The translations under genes and the position numbers were made by a program. The notes under the pieces are model-generated. The model worked only from the letters and a program-made list of their open reading frames with translations, had not been told where the DNA came from and made no database searches. Below are positions 43,784-55,945 of a stretch of DNA of 64,000 bases, piece after piece (position 1 is the stretch's first letter; each line of letters begins with the position of its first letter). The DNA lies in NCBI RefSeq assembly GCF_019059575.1, contig NW_024882212.1, positions 7,501 to 71,500 on the forward strand, read 5' to 3'. Source of the stretch: Amphibalanus amphitrite (lineage: Eukaryota; Arthropoda; Thecostraca; Balanomorpha; Balanidae).

Positions 43784-43906
43784 CTAGCTGGAGAGCTGGT
43801 TCACCCGGCTGACGACCTTCTGTACCTCCTCGGCGGAGAGCGGGTTGCCGTTGGTGGCCCGCCGCAGCCCGTCCCGGTAGCCGGCCGCCCCATCCGGCGA
43901 CACGCC
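43784..43906 (-). CDS. IQGAP-like exon b, unit A
   Basis: Follows the acceptor TATGACTCCCCAG. It encodes GVSPDGAAGYRDGLRRATN and NPLSAEEVQKVVSRVNQL, matching the Y-x-x-x-L ... E-E-V-Q-x-x-V-x-x-V-N pattern of IQGAP internal repeats. An in-frame TAG (43784-43786) precedes the best downstream donor (GTCAGT, 43768-43773). Earlier weak donors do not give the phase needed for exon c. The same stop is present in unit B, so it predates the duplication. Confidence 0.55.
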   Translation of the reverse strand, partial: GVSPDGAAGYRDGLRRATNGNPLSAEEVQKVVSRVNQLSS

Positions 43907-44011
43907 CTGGGGAGTCATAGCATAACACTCAGGCAGGTTCAGGTTTCAGTCCGACACCGAACCGTCCGGCGACACGCCCTGGGGGCGACACATGGGCGCG
44001 CTCAGGGCTCA

Positions 44012-44245
44012 GGTACAGGTCTCGCGAGATTAAGCGGTAGGTTTTGCACTTTTACATTTCCGGTTATATCTCAGAAACTAATCGATCAACGATGAAGCCA
44101 TTTTACACGATCATGGCCGGCTTGTTACCCAACAAGTCGATCGCATCTTCAACACTTAAAAGCTTAAGACGACGAAGATATAGCCTGAAGTACACTAAAT
44201 TTTCTATGTGCAAAACCTACCGCTAAAACCCGCGAGACCTGTACC
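44012..44245. mobile_element. 234-bp MITE in the intron between exons a and b, unit A
   Basis: Inverted termini GGTACAGGTCTCGCG followed inward by GCGGTAGGTTTTGCAC on both sides. A GTAC (or GGTAC/GTACC) target duplication is possible. The same MITE at the same place in unit B (50005-50238) shows that it was present before the tandem duplication. Confidence 0.8.
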
Positions 44246-44385
44246 ATGCACAAGGGCGCCGGGTGCAGTGTCTGTGTGTCCCTGACTGACCTGCAGCGGT
44301 GACGCTGTCACAGAAAGCACCTGTTCATTGCCCAATGGGTCCAGCCCAGTTCCGGCCGGCCGAGTGCCCGCACATACGCAGCCAG

Positions 44386-44485
44386 TGTTACGGTCTGTGT
44401 TCGATCTATGTTACGGTCTGTGTTCAATCTATTTTACGCCCTGTGTAACGACCTGCGTTACGGTTTGTGTTACGGTCTGTGTTAC
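44386..44485 (+). repeat. GTTACGGTCTGT minisatellite, unit A
   Basis: Imperfect 12-24-bp units of TGTTACGGTCTGTG ending next to the exon a donor site. Repeated in unit B at 50379-50478. Confidence 0.8.
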
Positions 44486-44489
44486 ATAC

Positions 44490-44624
44490 CCTGTTCTGGG
44501 CGGTCTCCACCTTGACCCTCTTAGCGGCCCAGAGTCGGTACTGGTAGAGGTGCGCGTTCTCTGCCGAGACGTCCCGCAGGTGAACGAGCAGGTTCTGTAG
44601 GCCGACCAGCGTCTCAGCTGGCAC
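44490..44624 (-). CDS. IQGAP-like exon a, unit A
   Basis: 135 bp, exactly 45 codons, between the acceptor CCTTCTCAG and the consensus donor GTATGT, phase 0 at both ends. It encodes VPAETLVGLQNLLVHLRDVS followed by AENAHLYQYRL and a basic segment ending ETAQNR. In known IQGAPs the corresponding segment has PADTF, ALKNP, LYQ/TYQ, an AK-basic run and a terminal NR, so the match is position by position. This is the strongest of the three exons. Unit B's copy (50483-50617) differs at a few residues (RLWAAKR here, LLWDVKR there). Confidence 0.65.
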
Positions 44625-44826
44625 CTGAGAAGGTCAGGGGAGGGTAGGGGAGGTCAGTGGTGTACTGGTGTCTGACATAGACCAGCGGACAGGGGGGAGG
44701 GGAGAGGGAGAGGAGTCTGGTGGCGCAGTAGGACCGTTCCGCGCTTGAAAGTGGACACATCTGAGGACCGTTCCGCGCGAGCTGACACTGCCTCTAGAAC
44801 CGTTCTGCGAGCAGTCAGACATGCAG

Positions 44827-47747
44827 TTGCCGGCGGCGGCGGCGGCGGACCCAGGCCCGGGCGGCGGGGTGCACGCGCTCGCAGGCGCGGGTCCAGGGGC
44901 GGGCGTGTGTGGAGGACTCGCCCGATCGCCGACCAACTCTACGTGGCGCATCTTAACATACGCTCCCTGAATCCCAGCCTGTTGGCGCTGCGTCATGACC
45001 TGGACACCCACGGACCGGACTTTTTATCAATTAATGAGACTTGGTTGAGACCATCACAGGACAGCCGGTACATACCGATACCTGGCTACCAGCTGTTCCG
45101 GCGGGACCGGCCCGGCTGTGGCGGGCGGCCGGCTGGCGGCGTGGCGGTTGCTGTGCGAGACGGACTGCGCGCTACAGAGGTGGCTGTCTCCGAGCGGCCG
45201 GTGCCCGGCTCGAAACTAGAGTCTTTGTGGCTGCGGGTGAGTGCCGGTAACCAGCAGATCTACTTCTGCTCTGTATACCGGCCGCCCCGTCCGACCACCG
45301 ATGACGTCACGGCCGACCTGGACGACCTGCAGGAGCAGCTGGAGACGGTCAGCACGCGACACGGTGGGCTGATTTTCATTGCCGGCGACGTTAATATTGA
45401 CATGGCCTCCGACTCTACTGCCAAGCGGAGATACTGTCAGCTGATGGATGCCTTCGCCCTGCGGCAGCATATCACCGGACCCACCTTCCGCAGCTCTGGC
45501 TCCACCATCGACGTCATCTGCAGCAACGGCACGCTGCAGCGGCAGGGCACGCTGCACTGTGACTACAGCGATCACAACTGGGCCCGCGCTACATTCAGTC
45601 TGACCGGACTCCGACCTAAACCGACCGTGGTGACAGCTCGCAGCTGGCGCCGTACTAACGCCGAGGAGCTGAACCGGCGGCTACAGACCATTGACTGGAG
45701 CCCGGTATTCCACAGCACGGATCCCGCCCAGCAGTGGGAGTACTTCCTCGGCGTGACACGGCCCGTGCTGGACGAGTTGGCACCCCTGAAACGGACCAAA
45801 GTGCGCAACCCGACCGCCCCGCCCGTGACCGAGGCCACCAAACAGCTGATGGCGGAGCGGCGCGCGGCGCTGCGGGATGGTGACCGCGACCACTACCGGC
45901 AGCTGAACCGGCGCGTGCAGGCTGCCATACGGCGGGACACCAGGGACGCTGTGCAGCGGCACATTCAAGAGCGCGGACGGGCCTCCCTGTGGAGGGGAGT
46001 GCAGCCTGTCATAGCTTCTAAGAGCGCTGGGAAGCCACCCATCACAGCCGAGCAGGTGGACGCCGACGCACTGAATCGGTATTTTGTCAATATCGGTGTG
46101 AACACGGCACGCACGGTAGACGACTCCGGACCCGAGCTGCCGGTTCGCCTGCCCCGAGTGTCGACTGGCTCGTTTACGGTTGCACCCATCACGCCTGAGT
46201 ACCTGTTCTCCATTGTCGGGCGGATGAACGGTTCGTCTGCCTGCGGCGCCGATGGCTTGTGCATTCGTTTTATTAAAATGTGCCTTTTCTCACTGTACCA
46301 TGTCTTGACTCACATTGTGAACACTAGCCTGGCTTCACATACTGTACCTGACTCGTGGAAACTTACGCTGGTCCATCCTATTCCCAAGGCATCAAAATCC
46401 GACGACTTTAGCAGCTACCGGCCTATCTCCATTCTCACCACTATTGGTAAAATCACCGAGCGCGTCGTCTCTGAACAGCTTTATTCCTATTTCTCTTCTC
46501 ATCACCTCTTTTCTCCAAACCAGCACGGCTTCAGAACCAACCACTCCACGGACACTGCTCTACTCACCCTGACCGATCATGTTTTCCGGAGCATGGACCA
46601 GCGTGAAGTCACCGTTCTCTGTCTGTTGGACTGCTCGCGCTGCTTCGACTGCATCCCACACAGCTCGCTTCTGCGTAAGCTCGAGCTCTACGGTGTAGAT
46701 ACCCGCTGGTTCCGGAGTTACCTTGCCAATCATTATCAGCGTGTGCAGCTTCACTCTACCGGACCGTCTCGTGCTCACACGCTCTCACAGCCGCTACTAA
46801 ACCCTATCGGTACCTACCAGGGTTCATCGCTCGGGCCATTGTTGCACAATGTGTATGCTAATGACCTGCCGCTCTACACCGACAACTCCACCGGCATCAT
46901 CGCCTACGCGGACGACGTCCAACTGTACGTTTCCGGACAGCCGAGAGACATCGTTCAGCTGAAACGGTCACTGGAAGGCAGTCTATCAGTTCTGTCGAAC
47001 TGGTATGGCAAGAACGGCCTCAAGTTAAACGCTGCCAAAACTCAGCTGATCGTCCTCGGCACGCCGGAGATGACTCGTCGTCTGCCTCCCATTACCATCA
47101 ACTTCTGCGGCTCCACCATCACCAGCTCTGACACTGTCAAGAACCTGGGAGTATGGTTTGACAGTGACATGTCGTTTGTGACGCATACCAGTGACGTGGT
47201 GCGGCGGTGCACCGGTACCTTGTGTGGCCTGAGTCACAGTAGACACAGTCTCCCAGCGACAGTCATGGTAACGTTGGTGCAGGGGCTCGTCTTGTCGATT
47301 ATTAGGTACTGTCTGTCCGTTTACGGTGCCAGCAATGTAACCCAGCGCAAACGACTTCAAAAGCTGGTTAGGTTTGCTGCACGAGTCGTCTCAGGCCGTA
47401 GGAAGTATGATCGGGTGAGCGATGTTATCAACGAACTCGGCTGGCTTAACACCGAGAGCTTGTTCAGGTACCAATCCATCGTGCTGGTGAACAAAATGTT
47501 GGCCACGTCAGAGCCGCAGCAGTTCGCCACCTGTCTAGTCACCCGGCAGAGTGTACACGGGCGGGATACCAGGTACAATGACATGCTTGTGACCCCCACT
47601 GTCAGGTCAGAGTCCGGACGTCGCCGTTTTCTGTACTCTGCGGTGTCAGGGTACAACGAGCTGCCGGCGGACCTGCGCGCTCTTAGTCAGGCTCGATTCA
47701 AGCCGGCACTGAGGGAGCATTTGTTTGACCGCGAGCGAGCCACTTAG
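44827..47747 (+). CDS. Non-LTR retrotransposon ORF2: AP-type endonuclease and reverse transcriptase
   Basis: About 970 residues in one intact frame. The N-terminal endonuclease/exonuclease/phosphatase domain holds AHLNIRSLN, SINETWL, SVYRPPRP, IAGDVNIDM and SDHNWARA, the catalytic asparagine, glutamate, aspartate and SDH residues of the family. The RT holds SYRPISILTTIGKITERV, HGFRTNHSTDTALL, LLDCSRCFDCIPHS (motif A), GTYQGSSLGPLLHNVYAND (motif B), IIAYADDVQLY (motif C) and LKLNAAKTQL, then the thumb and a C-terminal YNELPADLR. No RNase H. This fits the Jockey/CR1 supergroup. The frame stays open upstream into host flank to an ATG at 44745, but those 27 or so residues belong to the target sequence; no element-encoded start is visible before the endonuclease. 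The frame is intact, so the insertion looks recent. Confidence 0.9.
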
Positions 47748-47902
47748 CTGTCCTAGTTAGCACTCGTGATGAGGGTGAATGTGTGAATGATTGCGGTGAC
47801 TGTTGTCATATCCCATTCGATTTGTATATGCACAACGACTTGGACATAGAATAGCCGTGTTTCCACGGACATGTCTGTAATGTGAAATAAATAAATAAAT
47901 AA
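44827..47902 (+). mobile_element. Non-LTR retrotransposon insertion in unit A
   Basis: Flanked by ATGCAG at 44821-44826 and 47903-47908. The uninterrupted site is preserved in unit B at about 50815-50820, so the boundaries are exact and the insertion is younger than the tandem duplication. It ends in an (AAAT)n tail (47886-47902), the usual mark of target-primed reverse transcription. It lacks ORF1 and starts just upstream of the endonuclease, so it is 5'-truncated. Confidence 0.9.
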
Positions 47903-47987
47903 ATGCAGACCGGATTGATGTTTTGAAACTTTGACATAATAAACTTTAATTAATTCGACACAGGTAGCCTAACCGCATGTGTTTTTT

Positions 47988-48655
47988 ATATCGCGGACAA
48001 AAAAGTGGGGATTGTTAGGGTTAAGCAGGGAGTCACCGATGTTAGATCCCTCTCTGGGTCCTTTCATAGGTCACGGTCCTGACCCGAGATAGCTGAGCTG
48101 TGTCGCAGCCCTGACCTCAGACAGCTGAGCTGTGCACGCCGTCGGCTCGGCCGTCAGTCGCCACAGCCGCTGACGCCAGTGTCCAAACAGCTCCAAACAA
48201 TATCCGGCCCTGTATAGCAGGATAAGCCATCAGAGGCGGGAGTGATCAATAGAGGGACGCGAAACACTAACGCCAAGAGGATGACAACTGCTGAGGAATA
48301 AAGAAACTACATGCAGGTACACTGGGAACACGTCATGCTGGAGTTGACGTGTTCCCAGCCCGTCCTGTACCATGCAGCCCGTCCTGGTGATCACTCCCGC
48401 CTCTGATGGCTTATCCTGCTATACAGGGCCGGATATTGTTTGGAGCTGTTTGGACACTGGCGTCAGCGGCTGTGGCGACTGACGGCCGAGCCGACGGCGT
48501 GCACAGCTCAGCTGTCTGAGGTCAGAGCTGCGACACAGCTCAGCTATCTCGGGTCAGGACCGTGACCTCCTATGAAAGGACCCAGAGAGGGATCTAACAT
48601 CGGTGACTCCCTGCTTAACCCTAACAATCCCTATTTTTTTCTCCGCGCTATAAAA
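47988..48655. repeat. Inverted arms and hairpin spacer between units A and B
   Basis: Left arm 47988-48240 and right arm 48384-48655 are inverted copies (for example GGGTTAAGCAGGGAGTCACC and its complement). The spacer holds a 12-bp-stem hairpin, GGGAACACGTCA and its complement, at 48326-48358. The same arm and spacer follow unit B (50905-51294). Confidence 0.85.
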
Positions 48656-49360
48656 AAAAAACACATGCGCGCTATAAAAAAAAAAACACATCCCTACCAA
48701 CCAGTCCCACACAGTGTACCAAATTTGAGCGCAATCGGCGTGGCAGTTCAAGGTTCAAGAAATATGAGCAACCCAAAATCGCTACTGCAGCAGAATAACG
48801 AACACTCTTGGCCCTTCACGTCGCACGTGTCACGACGCTCACCATGATACATCAGTTGTAGTCAATAACTCACCAAGATACATCAGTTGTAGTCAATAAC
48901 GAGATGGAAGGGATTGGATTACGCAACAAAGAGTAGCGCAGGTCAATCAGCCCAGCGGTTGCTGACTTACAAGCCTATTAAAAACGTTACAGGAATACGC
49001 TTCGCTAGCTCAATCGTAATAGAGTACAATCATTACATATATGCAATTGCTACTATTTCTTGGTTTTCTTTATAGGCCAAGGCTTGGTAACTGATAACTC
49101 TGCTGCCCTATAATGGGTCCGGCCCGCGGTGGCGAGTGAAGACACTCGCCCTGACTGACTGGACCACCAGCCGAGACGCTGCTGACTCTGGTGGTGAATG
49201 GTGAGCGGAAGAGGAGAAATTTTACGCCAAAGCTGAAGCAACTCTACATTGCTGTACAGCTATTACGCTTTTCACCTGGTGGACAGTAGAGGAACTAACA
49301 GTTACTACAACTGACCGTCAGAAGCACCCAACACACACCGTGCCGCTCCCAGTAACGTAC

Positions 49361-49482
49361 CAGGATGTAGACCCCAGTCGGGGAGCGCTCCGGCGTCCGG
49401 CGGCCGCAGCTGGTCCAGCAGTGACAGCAGCCGGCCGGCGCTGGCCTCCGGCGCCGTCAGACAGGCGTTCACGGCCACCATC
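49361..49482 (-). CDS. IQGAP-like exon c, unit B
   Basis: Counterpart of 43373-43494 with the same donor GTACGT and acceptor. Nearly identical in sequence, with PDWGL preserved near the 3' end. Confidence 0.55.
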
Positions 49483-49774
49483 CTGACGGACTGACGTTAC
49501 ACGGTCAGCAGAGAGCCGACACTCGGTCAGCGGACAGTGGCATTGGGTCACCGGATAGCAGAGCATTGCCGCAGCACACAGACCAGACAGGACTGTGCCG
49601 ACAACGCAAACCCGTTGGAGTAACATGACCCTAATAAATGCACTGAAAATGCTCTGGTCTATCTCCATTATTTATAAAAAAAAATGAAAGAACAACTGAG
49701 ATGAGGGAAAGGAGTCAGGCGTCTGTTAGGGTCCCCGTGCAATACGCCCGGTGCGGTGACTGACCTCTGCGCCG

Positions 49775-49897
49775 CTAGCTGGAGAGCTGGTTCACCCGGC
49801 TGACGACCTTCTGTACCTCCTCGGCGGAGAGCGGGTGGCCGTTGGTGGCCCGCCGCAGCCCGTCCCGGTAGCCGGCCGCCCCATCCGGCGACACGCC
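49775..49897 (-). CDS. IQGAP-like exon b, unit B
   Basis: Counterpart of 43784-43906 with the same in-frame TAG. One visible coding change: an asparagine/proline/leucine stretch reads HPL instead of NPL. Confidence 0.55.
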   Translation of the reverse strand, partial: GVSPDGAAGYRDGLRRATNGHPLSAEEVQKVVSRVNQLSS

Positions 49898-50004
49898 CTG
49901 GGGAGTCATAGCATAACACTCAGGCAGGTTCAGGTTTCAGTCCGACACACAGAACCGTCCGGCGACACGCCCTGGGGGCGACACATGGGCGCGCTCAGGG
50001 CTCA

Positions 50005-50238
50005 GGTACAGGTCTCGCGAGATTAAGCGGTAGGTTTTGCACTTTTACATTTCCGGTTATATCTCAGAAACTAATCGATCTACGATGAAGCCATTTTACA
50101 CGATCATGGCCGGCTTGTTACCCAACAAGTCGATCGCATCTTCAACACTTAAAAGCTTAAGACGACGAAGATATAGCCTGAAGTACACTAAATTTTCTAG
50201 GTGCAAAACCTACCGCTAAAACCCGCGAGACCTGTACC
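50005..50238. mobile_element. 234-bp MITE in unit B
   Basis: Same element and position as 44012-44245 in unit A. Confidence 0.8.
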
Positions 50239-50482
50239 ATGCATAAGGGCGCCGGGTGCAGTGTCTGTGTGTCCCTGACTGACCTGCAGCGGTGACGCTG
50301 TCACAGAAAGCACCTGTTCATTGCCCAATGGGTCCAGCTCAGTTCCGGCCGGCCGAGTGCCCGCACGTACGCAGCCAGTGTTACGGTCTGTGTTCGATCT
50401 ATGTTACGGTCTGTGTTCAATCTATTTTACGCCCTGTGTAACGACCTGCGTTACGGTTTGTGTTACGGTCTGTGTTACATAC

Positions 50483-50617
50483 CCTGTTCTGGGCGGTCTC
50501 CACCTTGACCCTCTTAACGTCCCAGAGTAGGTACTGGTAGAGGTGCGCGTTCTCTGCCGAGACGGCCCGCAGGTGAACGAGCAGGTTCTGTAGGCCCACC
50601 AGCGTCTCAGCTGGCAC
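50483..50617 (-). CDS. IQGAP-like exon a, unit B
   Basis: Counterpart of 44490-44624, open over 45 codons with the same splice signals (CTTCTCAG acceptor, GTATGT donor). It reads LRAVSAENAHLYQYLLWDVK, differing from unit A at several positions, which shows that the units have drifted since duplication. Confidence 0.65.
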
Positions 50618-51354
50618 CTGAGAAGGTCAGGGGAGGGTAGGGGAGGTCAGTGGTGTACTGGTGTCTGACATAGACCAGCGGACAGGGGGGAGGGGAGAGG
50701 GAGAGGAGTCTGGTGGCGCAGTAGGACCGTTCAGCGCTTGAAAGTGGACACATCTGAGGACCGTTCCGCGCGCGCTGACACTGCCTCTAGAACCGTTCTG
50801 CGAGCAGTCAGACATGCAGACTGGATTGATATTTTGAAACTTTGACACAATAAACTTTAATTAATTCGACACAGGTAGCCTAACCGCATGTGTTTTTTTT
50901 TATATCGCGGAGAAAAAAGTGGGGATTGTTTGGGTTAAGCAGGGAGTCACCGATGTTAGATCCCTCTCTGGGTCCTTTCATAGGTCACGGTCCTGACCCG
51001 AGATAGCTGAGCTGTGTCGCAGCCCTGACCTCAGACAGCTGAGCTGTGCACGCCGTCGGCTCGGCCGTCAGTCGCCACAGCCGCTGACGCCAGTGTCCAA
51101 ACAGCTCCAAACAATATCCGGCCCTGTATAGCAGGATAAGCCATCAGAGGCGGGAGTGATCAATGGAGGGACGAGAAACACTGACGCCAAGGGGATGACA
51201 ACTGCTGAGGAATAAAGAAACTACATGCAGGTACACTGGGAACACGTCATGCTGGAGTTGACGTGTTCCCAGCCCGTCCTGTACCATGCAGCCCGTCCCG
51301 GTGATCACTCCCGCCTCTGATGGCTTATCCTGCTATACAGGGCCGGATATTGTT

Positions 51355-52525
<1,171 letters not shown>

Positions 52526-53173
52526 CACCAGTATAGCGCCTTTTGGGGCGACTAACGGAGCGAGCGAGAGGGTGAGCCTTGCACGTGCGAAATTTCGAGG
52601 GGCTACCTCCAACTGACTTGTGCACAGCACCCTACTAACCGGTCTCTAGCGATGCGCCAAATTTGAGCACAATCGGCCCAGCCGTTCTCGAGATCTGGAA
52701 GCGGCACCCTGCACGTGCGCACGTGCAGAATGGGTCCCAACTGACTTGTGCACGGCACCCTACTAACTGGTCCCTAACCGTGTACCAAATTTGAGCGCCA
52801 TCGGTCCAGCCGTTCTCGAGATCTGGAAACGACCCCTGCACGTGCGCACGTGCAGCAGCACCCCAACTCTTGCACATGGATATGCAGTGCCTAGTGGGTG
52901 CCTACCTACATGCCAACTTTCAGCGCAATCGGCCAAGTAGTTACCGAGATATTGCAACAATTATAAAACTGACACCTCTTCGTTTTGCGCGTGGCACGTG
53001 CATAAGGGGTCACCCACATGCATCGGGAATAGTCCAATACTTGGTAGAAGGAATGAAGCTACCCTACAAAAATTACCCCGTGTAAATCGGTCAAGTGGTT
53101 GCTGAGATATAAGCCTCGCAAAAGCGTCCGCACGGCCGGCCGGCCGGCCGCTCATACTCAGAAATTTCCGTTA
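52526..53173. mobile_element. Repeat X (outer copy), interrupted by R1
   Basis: About 650 bp repeated almost exactly at 53607-54255. It continues after R1 at 54621-54657 with the same ATCTAAGGAAAGACTACGC segment that follows directly in the inner copy. Inside are two 130-bp subunits, each with the perfect palindrome TGCACGTGCGCACGTGCA (about 52710-52727 and 52837-52854). The ends share CGGAGCGAGCGA in inverted form, so X may be a mobile element itself. Helitron-like ends are possible but unproved. Confidence 0.65.
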
Positions 53174-54620
53174 AGGCGGCCGCACACTAGGCCATTCGGC
53201 GGGCGACATTCCGCAAAAACGCAATTCCGTGGCGACATTACGCTTTCGTGGACGCCGAATCAGCTGCCGAAACGACAAAATTATCAGCCGACCGCTGCCA
53301 GCTAGCTGTCCGCGGGTAGAGTGCGCATGCGCGCGAACAGCCGCGGAGTTGCGGAAAAAGCTGGACCGGTTCAGCTTTTTCCGCGGCGACGCCGCGGACA
53401 CCCGAAATTGTGGAACTTGAAACTCACCAACTATTGATGGAGCAGCCGAGAAATAGACTTCACTTGATAAAAAATCGTAGCGGCACTTCTTTCCCCATAT
53501 TAAATGGTTTTTATACACTTCATTGGTTATTCCAATAATGGGTTACTATGTGCCTCTCCACAATTGTCTTTAGGTTTCTTGCATTTGTCGACAAACACGG
53601 TTGTTTACACCAGTATAACGCCTTTTGGGGCGACTAACGGAGCGAGCGAGAGGGTGAGCCTTGCACGTGCGAAATTTCGAGGGGGTACCTCCAACTGACT
53701 TGTGCACGGCACCCTAGTAACCGGTCTCTAGCGATGTGCCAAATTTGAGCATAATCGGCCCAGCCGTTCTCGAGATCTGGAAGCGGCACCCTGCACGTGC
53801 GCACGTGCAGAATGGGTCCCAACTGACTTGTGCACGGCACCCTACTAACTGGTCCCTAACCGTGTACCAAATTTGAGCGCCATCGGTCCAGCCGTTCTCG
53901 AGATCTGGAAAGGACCCCTGCACGTGCGCACGTGCAGCAGCACCCCAACTCTGGCACATGGATATGCAGTGCCTAGTGGGTGCCTACCTACATGCCAACT
54001 TTCAGCGCAATCGGTCAAGTAGTTACCGAGATATTGCAACAATTATAAAACTGACACCTCTTCGTTTTGCGCGTGGCACGTGCATACGGGGTCACCCACA
54101 TGCATCGGGAATAGTTCAATACTTGGTAGAAGGAATGAAGCTACCCTACAAAAATTACCCCGTGTAAATCGGTCAAGTGGTTGCTGAGATATAAGCCTCG
54201 CAAAAGCGTCCGCACGGCCGGCCGGCCGGCCGCTCATACTCAGAAATTTCCGTTAATCTAAGGAAAGACTACGCTCGCTTCGCTCGCTCAGTAATTAATC
54301 ACGAGCTTTATTTTTTTGCAACTTCCTCCAGAAATTATGTCAAATTAATAGATATTTAAAACTTTATTGTACAGAAATATAGCATAATCGCATTAAATAA
54401 GCAAATATTGTATTTGCTTAAATGTATTTAGTTCGCATTCGTTTATATTTATCATAAAATGTTTCACATAAAGTTCCTGAAAATACTAAGTAGAAAATCG
54501 CACCGCCGAATGGTCCTGTAAACTGCTGAAAACAAGCGGAAAGCCGCTGTAGGAATGTCGCCCGCGACATTCCGCTTTTGCGGAATCTCGCCCGCCGAAT
54601 GGCCCAGTGTGCGGCCGCCT
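53174..54620. mobile_element. TIR element R1 with TTA duplication, carrying an inner copy of X
   Basis: Left terminus AGGCGGCCGCACACTAGGCC, right terminus its near-complement, flanked by TTA (53171-53173 and 54621-54623). The inner X copy preserves the empty site with a single TTA (54253-54255). A 3-bp TTA duplication suggests the PIF/Harbinger superfamily. Subterminal inverted repeats ATTCGGCGGGCGACATTCCG extend inward. No transposase. Confidence 0.8.
53607..54295. mobile_element. Repeat X, inner copy inside R1
   Basis: Complete and uninterrupted copy (about 690 bp), from ACACCAGTATAACGCC to CGCTCGCTTCGCTCGCTC. Its presence inside R1, which itself sits in another X, gives the order X, then R1 gaining X, then R1 inserting into X. 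Confidence 0.65.
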
Positions 54621-54655
54621 TTAATCTAAGGAAAGACTACGCTCGCTTCGCTCGC

Positions 54656-55049
54656 TCCGTAATAACTTCTCCCTTCTGTCTGCCAGTGACTCCAGCTTCA
54701 GTGTCTCAAGAAGCCGTCTATATGATAGGTCAAGTCCGCCGATCAATTTAAGTGCTCGTTTTTGAACCTTTTCAAGGTGGCTTGCTTGCTTGGCTGTTAA
54801 ACCTGCATGAAAAAGAGGCGCACAGTATTCCAGCAATGGACGAATGTACGTAGTGTATGTTTTTACCAGCTGGTCCTTTGATGTTGTATATTTCTTCAAA
54901 ATGTAAATCATGTACAGGGCCTTCGATACTTTTTTTACTATATCATCCACGTGTGCTTGCCAATTCAGGTCGGAGGATATGTTAACGCCTAGAAGTCTTG
55001 TTTCAGTGATAACTGGCAAGCTACGGTCATGCATAACGATGTCAGGAAG
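54656..55049 (-). pseudogene. Non-LTR reverse transcriptase, block 3 (C-terminal part)
   Basis: Encodes the segment after the palm: LPDIVMHDRSLPVITETRLL, then LGVNISSDLNWQAHVDDIVK, PLLEYCAPLFHAGLT and EKVQKRALKLIGG, typical of the thumb and C-terminal region of CR1/Jockey-group proteins. It joins in frame to block 2 if the TA element 55052-55943 is removed. Its 3' end is cut off near 54656 by repeat X. Confidence 0.8.
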
Positions 55050-55051
55050 TA

Positions 55052-55943
55052 GGGGAAGTTGGGGGAACGCCGAAGACTTTTTTTCTGACGCCCGTAGCAC
55101 GCAAGGTAGACAACATACGCTATTCTTGTTGGCGTCATTCGAGAGGCCAGTTTTTTGCCTTTCAAGCATACCAGGCGCATTTGATGAATTCGCACACCGT
55201 TAAGCGCAAAAACTAAAAATATCAAAGAAGTGACTTTTTCGGCGTTGCCCCGGACTGCGGGGAAAGCCGAAAATGGGAGAAATGATCTACGGGGAATGCC
55301 GACATTGATGTTTTACCATTTTATCTCAAAGTTTATCCCGAATTCATCAAAGCTGACACACGTTTCAAGAGCTTGAGGACGCGGTGCACACTGGAAGTTA
55401 TAATTGTGTGATATAATAAGAAAATGCCAGGTAAATCATTCCTTATAGGTAACAGGCCGTTGTGTCGGTTGAAAGTGTAATTTGTGTGACTAAAAATACG
55501 CGTTGCTATTCTACAGCAGTAAAGTCCACGTAGCGTGCTTTTAACACGTGCGTAATCGCACGTTTTCGGCATTACCCCAGCCAGCCATACTTTCATTTGC
55601 AGGCCCATAACTTTTCAACGTGCTGTATAAATTTCAAATAGGCAGCACACTTATGCAAAGACATGCTAAAGATTACTTGACCGAATTGGCCAGACAAACG
55701 GTAGCATAATGAGTAAAAAATGCAGCTTCAAAGGCGCATGTAGTACAAGGGAAACGTACCTTGAAAACGCTCTTGGCGCCCTCACAGTCGAAGTATTCCG
55801 AATGACGACTCGTAACAAACATGCGATAATTGTAGTCACTTAAGCGTCAGAGCATCACTGACAGGTGGCATCCATGTCTTACGGTTTTCGAAATATCTCG
55901 AATTTCGGCTTTGCCCCAACTCCGGCATTGCCCCAACTTCCCC
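55052..55943. mobile_element. TA-bounded element T2 (892 bp) inside the reverse transcriptase
   Basis: Termini GGGGAAGTTGGGG and its complement, flanked by TA (55050-55051 and 55944-55945). The inner flanks repeat the GCCCCAAC/GTTGGGG theme. Removal of the element with one TA restores the host reading frame exactly. Related in terminus to T1. No coding capacity. Confidence 0.85.
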
Positions 55944-55945
55944 TA

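Larger units (their letters stand above)
42497..48380 (-). repeat. IQGAP-exon unit A (tandem copy 1)
   Basis: Colinear and about 97 percent identical by eye with 48381-51294, apart from the retrotransposon at 44827-47902. The unit consists of a left arm (truncated here; it starts within GACGGCCGAGCCGACGG), three IQGAP-like exons with their introns, an AATTAATTCGACACAGG segment, an inverted right arm and a spacer containing a 12-bp hairpin. Confidence 0.8.
48381..51294 (-). repeat. IQGAP-exon unit B (tandem copy 2)
   Basis: Period of 2914 bp measured between GTCCTGGTGA at 48381 and GTCCCGGTGA at 51295. It carries the same exons, MITE, minisatellite and arms as unit A but no retrotransposon. 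A third unit starts at 51295 and is cut by the (GA)n tract at 51356. Confidence 0.85.

Noticed and set aside
43330-43928. Two longer minus-strand open frames in the IQGAP units
   Set aside because: They overlap exons b and c in a different frame; the frames with splice sites and IQGAP similarity are preferred.
44745-44826. First residues of the open frame of the non-LTR element
   Set aside because: They lie outside the ATGCAG duplication and belong to the IQGAP-exon unit; unit B has the same sequence without the element.
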